Assembly: GCA_029961685.1 (NCBI GenBank)
Contig: JARWKL010000012.1
Span: forward strand, 24,103,227-24,167,226
DNA length: 64,000 nt
Source: Aristolochia californica
Lineage: Eukaryota; Streptophyta; Magnoliopsida; Piperales; Aristolochiaceae
Reading direction: 5' to 3'
The notes beneath the pieces were generated by a model that saw nothing but the letters and a program-made list of their open reading frames with translations, did not search any database and had not been told where the DNA came from. A program made the translations under genes and the position numbers. Below, piece by piece: positions 35,801 through 43,804 of the stretch; positions within the stretch are counted from its first letter, which is position 1; the number at the start of each line of letters is the position of its first letter.

Positions 35801-38233
35801 ACGACGTAAAAAAAAAACGTTTCGTCTTCGGCAGCCTTCGTCTTCGGCAACGGCTGTCTTCGTCGTCGGCAACGGCAACCTTCGTCTTCGGCAACGGCAG
35901 CGGAGCGTCGGATTCTGTCGTAATAGTGTGGTGGTGCCGTCGTCGGCGTCGGCGACGTTCTTTTTGCGTCGGGACAGCCGGAACAGAGTTCTGCAACTCC
36001 GACGGATTTTTCCTTCCTCCGGCTTCCTCCTTCGGCGATTACAGGAGCACTTAGCTCCGACTTTCTGCGACGGAAAAAAGAGGAAAAAACTCCTGCTCTG
36101 ATACCATGTAAAACAGAGAACCGAAAAATAAGAACAGAGGTTGAACGAATGGTTTTCCGATGATTTATTCTTCTCCGTTTAGGAGGTATTTATAATACAT
36201 TACAAGGTGATTTTAGGATCAATTTAGATCCTAAAATCAAGGAATAAAATATAATCACGGGATCGGAGGAAACAATCACGCTATACAGTTTCCTCCGATC
36301 ACGTTATACAGCTATACATTCCAACAGATCTCCTCTTCGTGTTCCCATCTTTGGCTTATGGCTAGTTTACTGATTAGATTTGATGCATCAAATCCTAACA
36401 CTTTTTGCATGTCTCCAGATTGCACGCCGATTGTTGGGTAAGATTTTAATTGATCTGCGGAACACTCGAGAGGAAGCTATCAGTGTTACTGAACTGAAAA
36501 CTAATCAAATTCGAACTTCAATATCTAAGACACGGAAGGAAGACATGGATTACCTGCCAAGGTCTCAGAAGAGTGAGGATGCAAGAAGAACTAGTTCTAC
36601 TAGTGAGAAGTCACTGGACCAAGATGATGAGGAGGATAAGGAGACAAAATATCGTTTAGATCCAAAGTTGGTGTTTATGTCTTCCTCCTTTTATTTCAGG
36701 TTTCTTGGCATAGATTTATTTGTACTCTAAAACCCATTCTCATCTATCACAGATATGCAAATGTCAAAACACCTGAGCGACACATCCGTACACGCCTTTA
36801 TTTCACTTCTGTATGGTCTTCTCAATCTGATTCACTAGCAGAAAACTAATAGTTACTATTTTGTGACAATCTTTGTGGCTCTAATACTGCAATCATTATT
36901 AATGACAGGAGTCGCATATACACTCATTGATGAATGTTCTTCGCTACTGCAACTTGGATGAATCCCTGCAAGGGGAAGCTAGCCTTGTTTGCCAGAGTGC
37001 TTTAGAGCGACTGCATAAGACCCGGGAACTGGACTACATGTGTTATATTGTTTTCAGGCTTTTTGAAAATACTGAGGTTAGTAACTTAGCCTTTTTAATG
37101 GCACACACACACACACACTCGTCGCCCGAGACACAAATATTTGTAGTTACTCTTGCTAAATTTCATACTGTACCCATTTCTTTAATATGGAATTTAAATC
37201 TGACATGGTAAAGTAGAGTGAGGTCAGATCCTGCATAAGATACTATGGACAGCAGATTCTCCAAGGTAGAGCAATTTGTCTTGTGGGTTATTCATGGTTA
37301 TGTCATCTTTGGTTACCTGGAGACCTACAATGGATAAACAGTTACCTTGAACTGTTACCTGGGGTTTATGTAGCTGGACCTGTTGATTCTTTAAGTCCCT
37401 TGAACTATATACCTCTGTACCTTTCTTGTAAAGTGATCTAATAAAAGGCTCAATTTTTTTAAGTTCTTGGAAAGGAACTATTTGCTTCTTCTGGAATCTT
37501 TTTCAAAGTTCTTGAAAAAAAAAATCGTAGTTATAGTGGTAACCTGAGTTTTTTAAGAGGAGAAAAAAGAACGTTTGGAGGCTTACATACAATTTGCAAC
37601 TTGGATACATGACTTTTCTTTTTCATTTGATGAGAGGCCTATGTGGAGTTGGCCTATGGGAATGATGATATGATGAATGATCAGTTGGAGGCTGCTGTTC
37701 CGTGCTCTTCAGTTCTTTTATCTTTACTGCTTGCCCATAAGATTGACCATGATCTTCTGCTGGTATGATGTACGGATTGCAAAGCAGGTGGCACTGGAAG
37801 ACCCGAAGCGGTTTCGCATGGAAATGACATTCAGTCGTGGTGCAGATTTAAGTCCTCCAGAGGTACTTATTCTTTTATATTCTTCTGTATCTGTTATGTG
37901 ATCAGATCTGATCTTATGAATGCCCTTTTTTAAGTCAAGACTTTTTTCCCTCCATATATTGATCTTCAGTACAAAGATGGTGAGGCCGCTTCTCTGCATC
38001 AAGAGCACACATTACCCATAATGGGGCCAGAAAGGTTGCAGCAGGCAGGGTCATATCTCACTCTAGAGAAGATGGAGACGATGATTCGCCCATTCGCTAT
38101 GCCAGCAGAAGATTTCCCACCATCGGCAGTTCCAGCAGGCTTCTCAGGCTACTTCTCAAAAAGTACCGGTGTGTTGGAGCGCCTTGTAAGCTTGTGGCCT
38201 TTCAACAAACAGGCCAATTCAAATGGGAAGTAG
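8815..38233 (+). CDS. VIH2: VIH1/VIH2-type inositol hexakisphosphate and diphosphoinositol-pentakisphosphate kinase (PPIP5K), 30 exons
   Basis: Exons: 8815-8871, 9072-9131, 10233-10279, 16302-16385, 17174-17237, 19629-19782, 19879-19949, 20715-20819, 22923-23015, 23214-23288, 23390-23475, 23686-23892, 23978-24077, 24158-24228, 25416-25497, 25937-26095, 26203-26245, 27862-27944, 28074-28136, 28221-28295, 28906-29031, 29238-29479, 29562-29606, 30018-30084, 30471-30542, 36419-36666, 36753-36810, 36909-37076, 37788-37862, 37970-38233. The sum is 3144 nt, 1047 aa, the usual plant VIH length. The N-terminal ATP-grasp kinase (about 8-330) adds the 1-beta phosphate to InsP6/InsP7 and yields InsP8; visible parts are [14 protein letters not shown] (about 158-171) and the metal-binding CDVNGWSF with D287 and N289. 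The histidine-acid-phosphatase-like domain (about 360-900) opens with RHGDRTP at 367-373; intron 12 splits its His codon. The soluble enzyme sets InsP8 for SPX-PHR phosphate signalling and jasmonate perception. Introns 3 and 25 hold LTR retrotransposons; introns 8, 17 and 20 hold LINE tails. All phases agree. VIH1 versus VIH2 is not resolved; the symbol marks the family. Confidence 0.97.
10345..10369. repeat. (TTTA)n microsatellite in VIH intron 3
   Basis: About five to six TTTA units just downstream of exon 3. It is intronic and no function can be assigned. Confidence 0.8.
10684..11084 (-). repeat. 3' LTR of the Ty3/gypsy element
   Basis: 401 bp, nearly the same as 15515-15914. It begins TGATATACCC and ends GGTTTATCA on the + strand. 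Being on the - strand, this is the downstream LTR. The last codons of the chromodomain frame run into it, to 11021. Confidence 0.93.
11021..15485 (-). pseudogene. Disrupted gag-pol of the Ty3/gypsy chromovirus
   Basis: Read 5'->3' on the - strand. Gag (about 15485-14433) includes a CCHC-like knuckle (CYRC...HRC, about 14500-14540) but carries in-frame TGA codons near 15350 and at 14940-14942, and a TAA at 14433. The protease core shows [10 protein letters not shown] (about 14250), then the frame shifts near 14200. RT lies at about 13570-12900 ([12 protein letters not shown] present), RNase H and its tether at about 12900-12270, the integrase HHCC finger at about 12366-12200, and the integrase core at 12200-11650 with a stop right after SIISDRD (11952). 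The terminal chromodomain ([14 protein letters not shown]) runs 11293-11021. The RT active-site block reads VFDNILIYS where the family has a double Asp. The clade within chromoviruses is uncertain (perhaps Reina-like). Confidence 0.9.
15515..15914 (-). repeat. 5' LTR of the Ty3/gypsy element
   Basis: 400 bp, the partner of 10684-11084. The initiator-Met tRNA primer site lies immediately inside it at 15501-15512, which fixes this as the upstream LTR of a - strand element. Confidence 0.93.
17620..17945. other. G+C-rich block of unknown origin in VIH intron 5
   Basis: About 325 bp is clearly richer in G+C than the surrounding T-rich intron, with G runs (GAGGGGGGGC near 17832) and an open - strand frame of 91 codons (17669-17944). 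The predicted product does not look like a known protein. It could be part of an unrecognised transposable element. No terminal repeats were found. Confidence 0.35.
18971..19436. mobile_element. Possible solo LTR or other repeat in VIH intron 5
   Basis: The block starts TGTTAAGAATTAGACG and contains ATTTATATAGGTTCGCCTCTAGG, wording typical of plant copia LTRs. Base composition also changes, with a C-rich patch near 19345-19395. I could not find a clean CA end or a target duplication, so the boundaries and identity are tentative. Confidence 0.3.
20828..20860. repeat. T-run followed by (GT)n in VIH intron 8
   Basis: A poly-T run passes into about seven GT units, shortly after the exon 8 donor at 20820. 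It is a simple intronic microsatellite. Confidence 0.8.
21566..21960 (-). mobile_element. 5'-truncated LINE tail (copy A) in VIH intron 8
   Basis: On the - strand, broken frames contain [16 protein letters not shown] followed by a QSLVL block, the C-terminus of the RNase H domain (RVT_3 type) found at the end of plant L1-like LINEs. A short UTR rich in TTTTGTTT and TTAATAAATT and a T-run on the + strand at its left edge (the element's A tail) follow. The same order is seen at 27.0, 28.4 and 41.4 kb. The right (5') edge is approximate. It is antisense to VIH. Confidence 0.6.
26970..27640 (-). mobile_element. 5'-truncated LINE tail with RNase H domain (copy B) in VIH intron 17
   Basis: The frame 27483-27127 reads as a plant LINE RNase [21 protein letters not shown] supplies the first acidic residue and [12 protein letters not shown] the conserved Glu. 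After a break the C-terminal [16 protein letters not shown] motif follows to about 27050. A + strand T-run near 26972 marks the A tail. It is the longest of four related tails in this window. It is antisense to VIH and inactive, because reverse transcriptase and endonuclease are absent. Confidence 0.75.
28300..28640 (-). mobile_element. LINE tail fragment (copy C) with a 25-G run in VIH intron 20
   Basis: On the - strand the sequence encodes [17 protein letters not shown] then VQSLIV, the same RNase H C-terminus as copies A, B and D. Just 3' of it (on the element) lies a run of 25 C (25 G on +, 28384-28408). It is antisense to VIH. Boundaries are approximate. Confidence 0.6.
28384..28408. repeat. 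Homopolymer of 25 G
   Basis: An uninterrupted G25 tract within VIH intron 20, inside LINE copy C. It would be G-quadruplex-prone on the VIH sense strand. Its exact length may be unreliable in sequencing. Confidence 0.85.
30938..31157 (-). repeat. 3' LTR of the Ty1/copia element
   Basis: 220 bp. It carries two perfect inverted repeats: GATTTTAGGATC (31040-31051) with its complement at 31058-31069, and GATCGGAGGAAAC (31092-31104) with its complement at 31119-31131. Confidence 0.95.
31165..35457 (-). CDS. Ty1/copia gag-pol polyprotein, intact, 1430 aa
   Basis: One uninterrupted frame holds all copia domains in order. Gag covers about 1-255, with the retrotransposon Gag N-terminus (ETNYSLW). 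The CCHC knuckle [14 protein letters not shown] is at 262-275. The aspartic protease has DTGAS at 339-343. The pre-integrase zinc region ([10 protein letters not shown]) and integrase core ([14 protein letters not shown], then [12 protein letters not shown]) follow. Reverse transcriptase has DVKNAFLNG and the active-site YVDD. The RNase H block ([16 protein letters not shown]) precedes the C-terminus. The integrase-before-RT order separates copia from gypsy. The product would be cleaved by its own protease and would package and copy the element RNA in virus-like particles. The ATG at 35457 opens the frame, 650 bp inside the primer site. Confidence 0.96.
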   Translation of the reverse strand: MATPTGASTDLIPSPQIIVHQDNSAFPTGIILDETNYSLWSQLMEMRIGARNKAGYLTGETKKPASGDANLGVWITENQRVKSWLIDSMSPLLMQRFIRLSTAKEIWEAVSKTFYDGSDETCIFELNQRSFSTKQNGRPLSTYYNELVAIFQEIDHRTISQEGTVEGLIQLHSAMARLRVHIFLSGLDSEFDQVRGEILRKDPKLDLESTYAYVRREYQQRQTMGSYRPVSENSAMLVNQSRQGSSNSRNPQSSGKGNNRVCIHCGKKGHSQHRCYEIIGYPEWWDFSKNPRNKTAGKAMVTSMEDNQELPTANVAHPGILDHALVFSVHSKNRPWIIDTGASDHMTRDPSQLQSILPSPQSVISTANGSTSPITGEGSVILSNNLTLDTVLVVPSLEYNLLSVSQITSTLACTVTFWPSFCVFQDILTRKILGYGVRRGKLYYLELQENGGSKISQTNQASSEDNAQTTVWLWHRRLGHLSFGYLKKLRPQLFSGLTDVHFHCDTCELAKSHRIAYFPCLNKSFEPFAVIHSDVWGPAKIPSISRARYFVTFIDECTRMTWVSLLIHKSDVSLAFQKFHTMIHTQYQKQIRVLQSDNGTEFVNASLETFLTTHGIRHQTSCTYTPQQNGLAERKNRQLLEVVRASLFGMNMPRFYWGEAITSAAYLINRTPSKVLDFQTPLHKLQSLISIPHLPNLEPRIFGCTAYVHIPKILRNKLDPCAKRCVFVGYSDFQKGYRCYDPHTNKLHVTLDVSFHESVPYYSGGVSWTSLQGESSNEENVPHEVNGDVERGAKVIEELEAVNEFFKCHDVQQDYDSVISPEEPPELPPSAPTTEESTQNVPPQVNTNPMFDESTETCLPTENITSRYPQRLNRGVPKKQYEPDLEAKTKYSINNYVSSHRLTKSYAFTVDQLSRVSIPSNVQDALADPKWKKAMNEEMEALQKNATWELVPQPKGVKTIGCRWVFTLKLKPDGSIDRYKARLVAKGYTQRYGIDYQDTFAPVAKINTIRILISIAANRDWPLQQFDVKNAFLNGDLEEEVYMELPPGIKNGSLSRGKVCKLKKSLYGLKQSPRAWFGRFSTTMKEFGYKQSNSDHTLFIKHKEGNVTALIVYVDDMVVTGDDPGEMQALQEYLATKFEMKDLGQHKYFLGIEVARSKHGVFLSQRKYVLDLLAETGMLDCKPIETPMEMHHKLGILPDQIPADKGRYQRLVGRLIYLSHTRPDVAYAVSVVSQFMHAPSEEHMEAVYRILRYLKSAPGKGLLFSKNGISSIEGYTDSDWAGDQTTRRSTSGYFTFVEGNLVTWRSKKQKVVSRSSAEAEFRGMAHGVCELLWIRNILRDLGIEYDKPMNLHCDNKAAIAIAQNPVQHDRTKHVEVDRHFIKENLDAKIIQFPFIQSASQMADMLTKAVSGKAFHGIIDKLGLTDIYAPT
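35470..35965. repeat. Degenerate simple repeats in the copia 5' leader
   Basis: Between the primer site and gag, 35480-35640 is built of degenerate GGTCCGGTT-like units and about 35690-35960 of CGTCGTCGGCAACGG-like units. Both are far richer in G+C than the rest of the element. They also produce spurious Arg/Pro-rich frames, which I do not call genes. Confidence 0.7.
36107..36326 (-). repeat. 5' LTR of the Ty1/copia element
   Basis: 220 bp, reading as identical to 30938-31157, including both perfect inverted repeats (36209-36220/36227-36238 and 36261-36273/36288-36300). It abuts the tRNA primer site at 36095-36106. Confidence 0.95.
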
Positions 38234-39211
38234 CAAAATGATGTTTTCTCTTTCTATTCCATCGCATTTTGCACGCCAGTGGAGGCTTCACCCCTCTAGC
38301 CAACATGTGGAAAATTCTCAGGTGACTGGGTAAGCCTGCAGGCCTTTCCTTCAACAGGCAAAAGTGATATCTGTTATCATTCAGTCATGTTGTAATCGTC
38401 GCTGGTCAGAATCGGACATCACATAAAATCTATTACGATATGCCGTATACATATTGCATACTGGTAATAAACAGATAATAAAGAACTATTAAAACATCAT
38501 AAATAACGGTTCGCCCACCTTAATTTGGATATGTATGCTGGCTCGGTACGGTTAGTCTAGAGAAGGCTATAACAAATAAAATGATAAATAAAGGCGGTTT
38601 GTACAGCGTTGTAGTTGAGACTGGAGAAGCCTGGAGATGATAAATATGGATCAATTACAACATGTGACCTTGGCAACGATACTAGGACCATTCCGATAGA
38701 AGTAATTCCCGAATCTTCGTAGCGGACAACTTTCAGACTAGCACAACGTTAATCCAGTTTCACTAAGACTACAGAACACAGCTCTGTCTACAGCCATTGT
38801 TAGTTACCTATAGACAGTACATTTCTCAACTGAAGTAAATACATGTTGTCACACTTGCCTATTTTACAGGAGATAGGACGGTAACAGTGAGAAAAACCCA
38901 AAATAGAGATAAAGATTAGAAATGTTACGGCTTGCTCATCGACTAAGATTGCAATAGAAAAGCAGCTGGTTTTGTTAGGTGAAAACTGAAAACCACAATC
39001 AACTAGATCATGGTTAAGTCAGAAATGTTAATTATGACTGTCTGCCGAATTAGATGCTATTAACATTGCTTCAATAAAAGAGTCAGGAAGAAGATTGCAT
39101 ATATGAAAATTTGACTGTTGCAGATTCTTCCTCCAGGGTAAGACCAGCCTAATTAAGTAACCCAAAAGAAACCAACCCATGACACCCCCGGCGTAATGGA
39201 CATGCATGCCA
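38234..39211. other. Convergent 3' intergenic region between VIH and the RGG-box gene
   Basis: 978 bp separates the two stop codons, which face each other. It should hold both 3' UTRs. AATAAA-like signals occur (for example TAATAAACAGATAATAAAG near 38465). No gene was seen. Confidence 0.6.
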
Positions 39212-42200
39212 TCACCTACCTGGCTCAACCTCAGCAGACCCTAGGCCTCCATGCATATACCCACCGTGATGGTTGTACATGGCTGTCGCACCACCGGACC
39301 TTCCTCCGCCTCGACCCCTCGGATTGTAATAGTTTCTTGGATAATAGTTAGTAGAGTCAAAATATTGGCTACGGCCATTCTGATAACCACCACCTCCACC
39401 CCGTCCACGGTTGCCACGGCCATTTGCATAACCCCTTCTACCACCACCAAGGCCACCACGGCTCCCACCTCTTTGATTATGAAATCCTCTCCGGGGAATG
39501 TATTCCTTTGCCTCCGCTTCTCCCGTCTCCTTCTGTTCCTCCACATCAGCCAGAGGATTTGAAGAATCTTGTAGGGTGGCACTATCAACCACAGCATTTA
39601 ATGTATCTGTGTCCTCCTGCATAAGAACCCCTGATAAGAGAGAGGGATAGAGAGAGACAGAGGCTTCCTAGTTCAATTAGCTGCTACCTTTGGAGATTCC
39701 TCATTGGGACTAGACTGATCGACAATGCAGTCCTCTTCAAGATTTGCCACGTCTTCACCCTGCCAAATGTGTACAATGCAGAAACATGCACCATATCAAA
39801 TATTTGGTAACTTGCCAACTTTATAAGCATATAATCACATAGACAATAGCCAGGATCAAAGGATTAAGAGGATTGCTAAAGCTTGTGGTTTAACCTACTT
39901 CTAGAAACCAGGATTTAATAGAAGCTAAGCAAGAGAGCTCACAGGACCCATCTGCTTCAAAGAGCAATCCAGGACACTGGCACCCCATGACCAATTGCAA
40001 AATGAATATCATTCCCACTGAATTACATGATAGCTCTGTTACTCCTAACCTGAAGAAGCAATCTTCCTCTATTATTGTGACTTACATCAATTATCAATCG
40101 GGATTTTCCAATCCGAACCTGGGGACAAGGGTACCAACTCACAAGTGTGCTAGCCATACTTTGGAGCACAACGGGTAGACGCACACCAAATATAAGAGGT
40201 TGGAGAAGCACCAGGCCAAGACATGGATTGACTCAACGACTTGAAAATTGTTTTGAATTGCATTTCAAAATACAACAATGAGCTTGCAATCAATCATTTT
40301 CCATTGTTTTTGTGAATTAGGACTTCAATCACCATGATCCAATTAAAAAAAATGATGGTCTCTAAATTCCAGCAAATAGAAGTAATGCTCATGTGATTAC
40401 TTTTTGCATTGGAAGGTTTGAGAAAATCCATGTAACAAAACAAAAATTACCAAGTTCTCCACTGATTTTTTAAGTACTTGACTTGAGAATGAGAAGATAC
40501 CTAGATACAATTCACTGCATTGACTTTGGTAGCAGTTTGATTTTCAAAAAACAGCTGCATTTTTACACTGAAATAACCCTACACGATGATCAGACCATTC
40601 ACTTCCAGAAGCAATTCCTAAAAGAATTATGAAGAGATCTAAAGCATGATACTGCCTGAGAAACAGACTTTGGCTGAAAAAGCTTTTATTGCAACACAAG
40701 ATCTAAAGCACTAAAGGAAGGAAAGAGATTATCCCCACAAAGTAATCTCTTTTCCTGGAACATTAAAAATGAGCCTTTGCAGTCAGAGACAAGTCAAAGA
40801 CACTTCATTCTAATTTAGACCTTTTTATCAAACACCACAACTAAAACGAAGCAACCATCATAAATGTTGCAACAGAAAGCTGATAATGAGATTGAAATCC
40901 ATAAACATACAAATCAGCACACAAGAGAAGATAACTTGGGCATTCCTGGCATAAGTGAGATCCTATGGACCATATCATTTAATCACGCCTAACACTGAAG
41001 ATATAACCTATCAAAAGTAGAACAAATAGTTGATACCAAGACATATTCAAGAAGACATAGACCAAGTCTTTCACCCCGGAAGTTCAAACACAGATCACAT
41101 GCATACTACAAAACATAAACCATTTCACCAGGAAGTCCAAAATATGAGTTATTTCATGGCAAACACATGACATGTCATTGGACAAGACGTCCAGCCACCA
41201 TTACAACAGTAACATTTGCTTGTCAGGGCATCATACCATGCAATTTGTCACTAAAGAAGGAATTCATATAATATAAAGGAAAATGGAACTCAAATCTTTT
41301 TCCCATAACTTTTGGAAAAAGCCAGGAAGCTCAATAGAAAATGAATATCAGCTTCTTTTTTTATGAAAGTGAATTTCATTCAAGCGGAAGCAAGAAAGAA
41401 ACAAAATAAAGCCTAAAAAGAGGAGTCTCTCGTAACAACAAGGGATTGGATGGGAACTCCTTGCTCGGCTAAAGTTAATTAACTATACTGCACTCCTTGA
41501 CGAATATCAGCTTCTCTCTAGCTAGACCTGGCAAAGTCTCTTAATGAGTAAGTTGAAAATTTTCTCCAAATATTTGAACCTTGCCATTTGCATTTTAACA
41601 ATAACACTGATAATAAAGACATGATAATTTTGCCTTCTTTAGCAGAATATAAGTTAAAATTCCTAAACAACTAATTTGACCTTATAACCATAACTTGACA
41701 ATCACAGGTAACATGCAGCCTATATCAAAAGCTTATTTTTTTATAACTTATTTTTGGAATATTTTAGAAAAAACCAAACAAGAATATGAAGAGACATGAT
41801 CACAGCAAAAGCAGGACATGAGGTGAGTTGATACAAATCAAGAAGCGATGTGGTATGTTGAAAGCAACAGCTGATGCATACTACATTTTTTTATATATTC
41901 AATTGCTAACATAGGAAACATTGCAGAGTACCTTGCTAGCAGCCCTTTCTAAACTAGATTTTTACAATACAATAAGTTGAGGAGGTCGTGTGCCTTCAAC
42001 TGGTGCAAAGATCCTTAACAATATCAATCTGGCATAGTAGGATTGGTTTCTAGATCATATTCCTATATTCCTTTCACTCATTCTCATTTACAAGAAATTT
42101 CATTTTAACCGTAGAAAAGAAAGGATCAATCAGTGAGGCACCAACCATTCCACAGGCCCAACCACAAATTTCAAGTTTCAGTGCAAGGAAGACAATTGCA

Positions 42201-43699
42201 ATACACAAAATGTCTATTTAAGAGGCAGAATATTTGGCTTTTGCTGCAAACCCTTTAGATCATCAAGCTGAACAAATGACTGAACACTAGTTACTGACGG
42301 TGCAATCGGCTGTATCTACTTAAAAATCAGCTGTATTTTAACTCCTTTCCTCTCCACAAGAGCTACCTAGCTTATACAAGGCTAGGTTGGTCACCTATAC
42401 TTATGGGGCAAAGAAACCTTAAGATTCCTAACACCTACTTCTGTGAAGACAATTATGCAGTGTCAATCTCACTCCCTCTCTTCCACAATATTTCCCTCTT
42501 TGCTACAAAGAAAAATGTCTATGGTTCCATCTTCTTAGTCAGAGTAGTTCATTTCAACAAATGGTATTGATACTCATGTTGCTATAAATTCCGATTAACT
42601 ATAATAAACTCGGTAGAAAAGTGGGAGGGTATCGTCTGTAGAACTGAGGTGAAGGCCGTAAGTTAAAGCTAACTTCACTAAGATCTAAAACTTAGATTGC
42701 AGTTGCGAACTTCCAAAAACAAGCACGATAAACCCTCGAAATACTTAAGCTGCTTAAGAAAACTTCCGAAATCCAAAAGTAACGATCTAACCTTTTGTTC
42801 ATATTGCTCAGTCAAAGCATCTTCCTCCTGAGATTCCGGCACCTCGGTTTCTGGTAAGGGTACCTGACAGGGCGCATACTTCCCAGCAGCAGCAGCGACA
42901 TCAATTGGGGCCTTCATCTCCGGCGTCGTAGTAAAATAGTCCGATGCCAAGATCTTGTTCAACCGCTCCTTCAATCCGACGTCTAAAAATACATCAACAA
43001 GTTATTAGGAGAAAGCAACAATGGGCAAAACTAAAATCAAGGAAAAAAGACGGAGAGTTACAACTTACAAGTAATGTCAGTCCCGAGCTGTATAGGCTGG
43101 TCGGAATTGGCGAGCCAGAGTTTGGCGTGCTCGAGGCAGCTCTGAAGCGCGTTCTTGTGAGACAATGTGGAGTGAAGAGGCCGAGAGATCAGGAGCCCAC
43201 CAACCGAGGAAATCAGGTCCAGGTCCCTCTCCCCGAGCAGATCCGTTGCCTCATCAGTTACGTAATCATAAGTCAAACAGCATTCCCTCTCATGAGTTCT
43301 CGTCAGCATAGTAGACGTGAACTCGCTCTGGGGCATCACATCAAACAAGGACCCAAAATAAAGCAGATTCAACAGATCCTCAACGGCCTTCTCCGTCGAC
43401 AACTGCGGTTTCTGAACGGGAGAGGATTGGATTTGGGCGTTGGCACTGGCTATGGAGAGCTCCTCCTCGACAGCGTTGAAAAGTGGCTCTCGTAGCTTAT
43501 CATACTCTTCGATGAGAACAGCGACCGCAGGCTTTGACCTTAGCACCTCTTCTTGCTCTTTGTTCAGAGTTTTACCCTGTGCGAGCGTCTCTTCCATCTG
43601 AAGGATTCGGTTATACTTTTTACGGAGGTTTCGGAGGCGCTTGTTCACGTAGCTAAGGACGGGACCGTCTGAGATTTCGGTGGCCGACGGTGCATCCAT
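39212..43699 (-). CDS. Caprin-like protein with C-terminal RGG box, four exons
   Basis: Exons (5'->3' on -): 43699-43069, 42982-42792, 39759-39688, 39616-39212; 1299 nt, 432 aa, all phases consistent. The N-terminal half (about 12-75) is a charged helical segment (KRLRNLRKKYNRILQMEETL, then GKTLNKEQEEVL) like the HR1 coiled coil of caprins. A helical domain follows (about 105-205, EDLLNLLYFGSLFD). After an acidic linker, the last 90 residues are an RGG/GYxNGR-rich, Tyr-rich tail (RGGSRGGLGGGRRG...RGRGGG) expected to bind RNA and favour condensates. The role is probably in mRNP or translation control; the caprin link is inferred from layout, not searched. Start choice: MDAPSA at 43699; the same frame is open up to an ATG at 43804, but a telo-box lies between, suggesting 5' UTR. 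Intron 2 (3.0 kb) contains LINE copy D. Confidence 0.88.
41356..41480 (-). mobile_element. Short LINE tail (copy D) in intron 2 of the RGG-box gene
   Basis: The - strand reads LAEQGVPIQSLVV, matching the RNase H C-terminus of copies A-C, then a UTR with TTTATTTTGTTTC and a + strand T-run (about 41358-41363) representing the A tail. Only about 125 bp is recognisable. Unlike copies A-C it lies in the sense orientation of its host gene. Confidence 0.55.
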
Positions 43700-43736
43700 C
43701 GGTGGCGCGCTGAGATAATCGGCGAAAGGCCTGAAA

Positions 43737-43745
43737 TTAGGGTTT
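43737..43745 (-). promoter_or_regulatory. Telo-box (AAACCCTAA) in the leader of the RGG-box gene
   Basis: AAACCCTAA on the - strand lies 38 bp before the chosen start codon. A second CCCTAAACCCC-type stretch lies about 25 bp farther upstream. Telo-boxes are common near transcription starts of plant genes linked to translation. This supports the downstream ATG at 43699. Confidence 0.5.
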
Positions 43746-43804
43746 TTGTGGGAAGTTTTGGGGTTTAGGGGAGGGGGGTGGTGGAGGGTTCCTAGGTGCA
43801 ACAC

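Larger units (their letters stand above)
30938..36326 (-). mobile_element. Full-length, apparently young Ty1/copia element in VIH intron 25
   Basis: The two LTRs, 30938-31157 and 36107-36326, are each 220 bp and read as identical. They start TGTAAAACAG and end ATTCCAACA on +. A perfect 5-bp target duplication GATCT flanks them (30933-30937 and 36327-36331). On the - strand the primer site TGGTATCAGAGC (36095-36106) abuts the 5' LTR and the polypurine tract CTTGAGGGGGAG (31158-31169 region) abuts the 3' LTR. The single gag-pol frame is intact. Identical LTRs and an open frame point to recent insertion. It lies antisense to VIH, and the flanking exons 25 and 26 still splice in phase. The lineage may be Ale/Retrofit-like; this was not tested. 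Confidence 0.97.

Noticed and set aside
35596..35996. Arg/Pro-rich - strand frames
   Set aside because: Produced by simple repeats in the copia leader; no start context or family resemblance.
39241..39624. Long frames overlapping the RGG-box exon on both strands
   Set aside because: They are shadows of the G-rich RGG coding sequence; the in-phase spliced frame is the real one.
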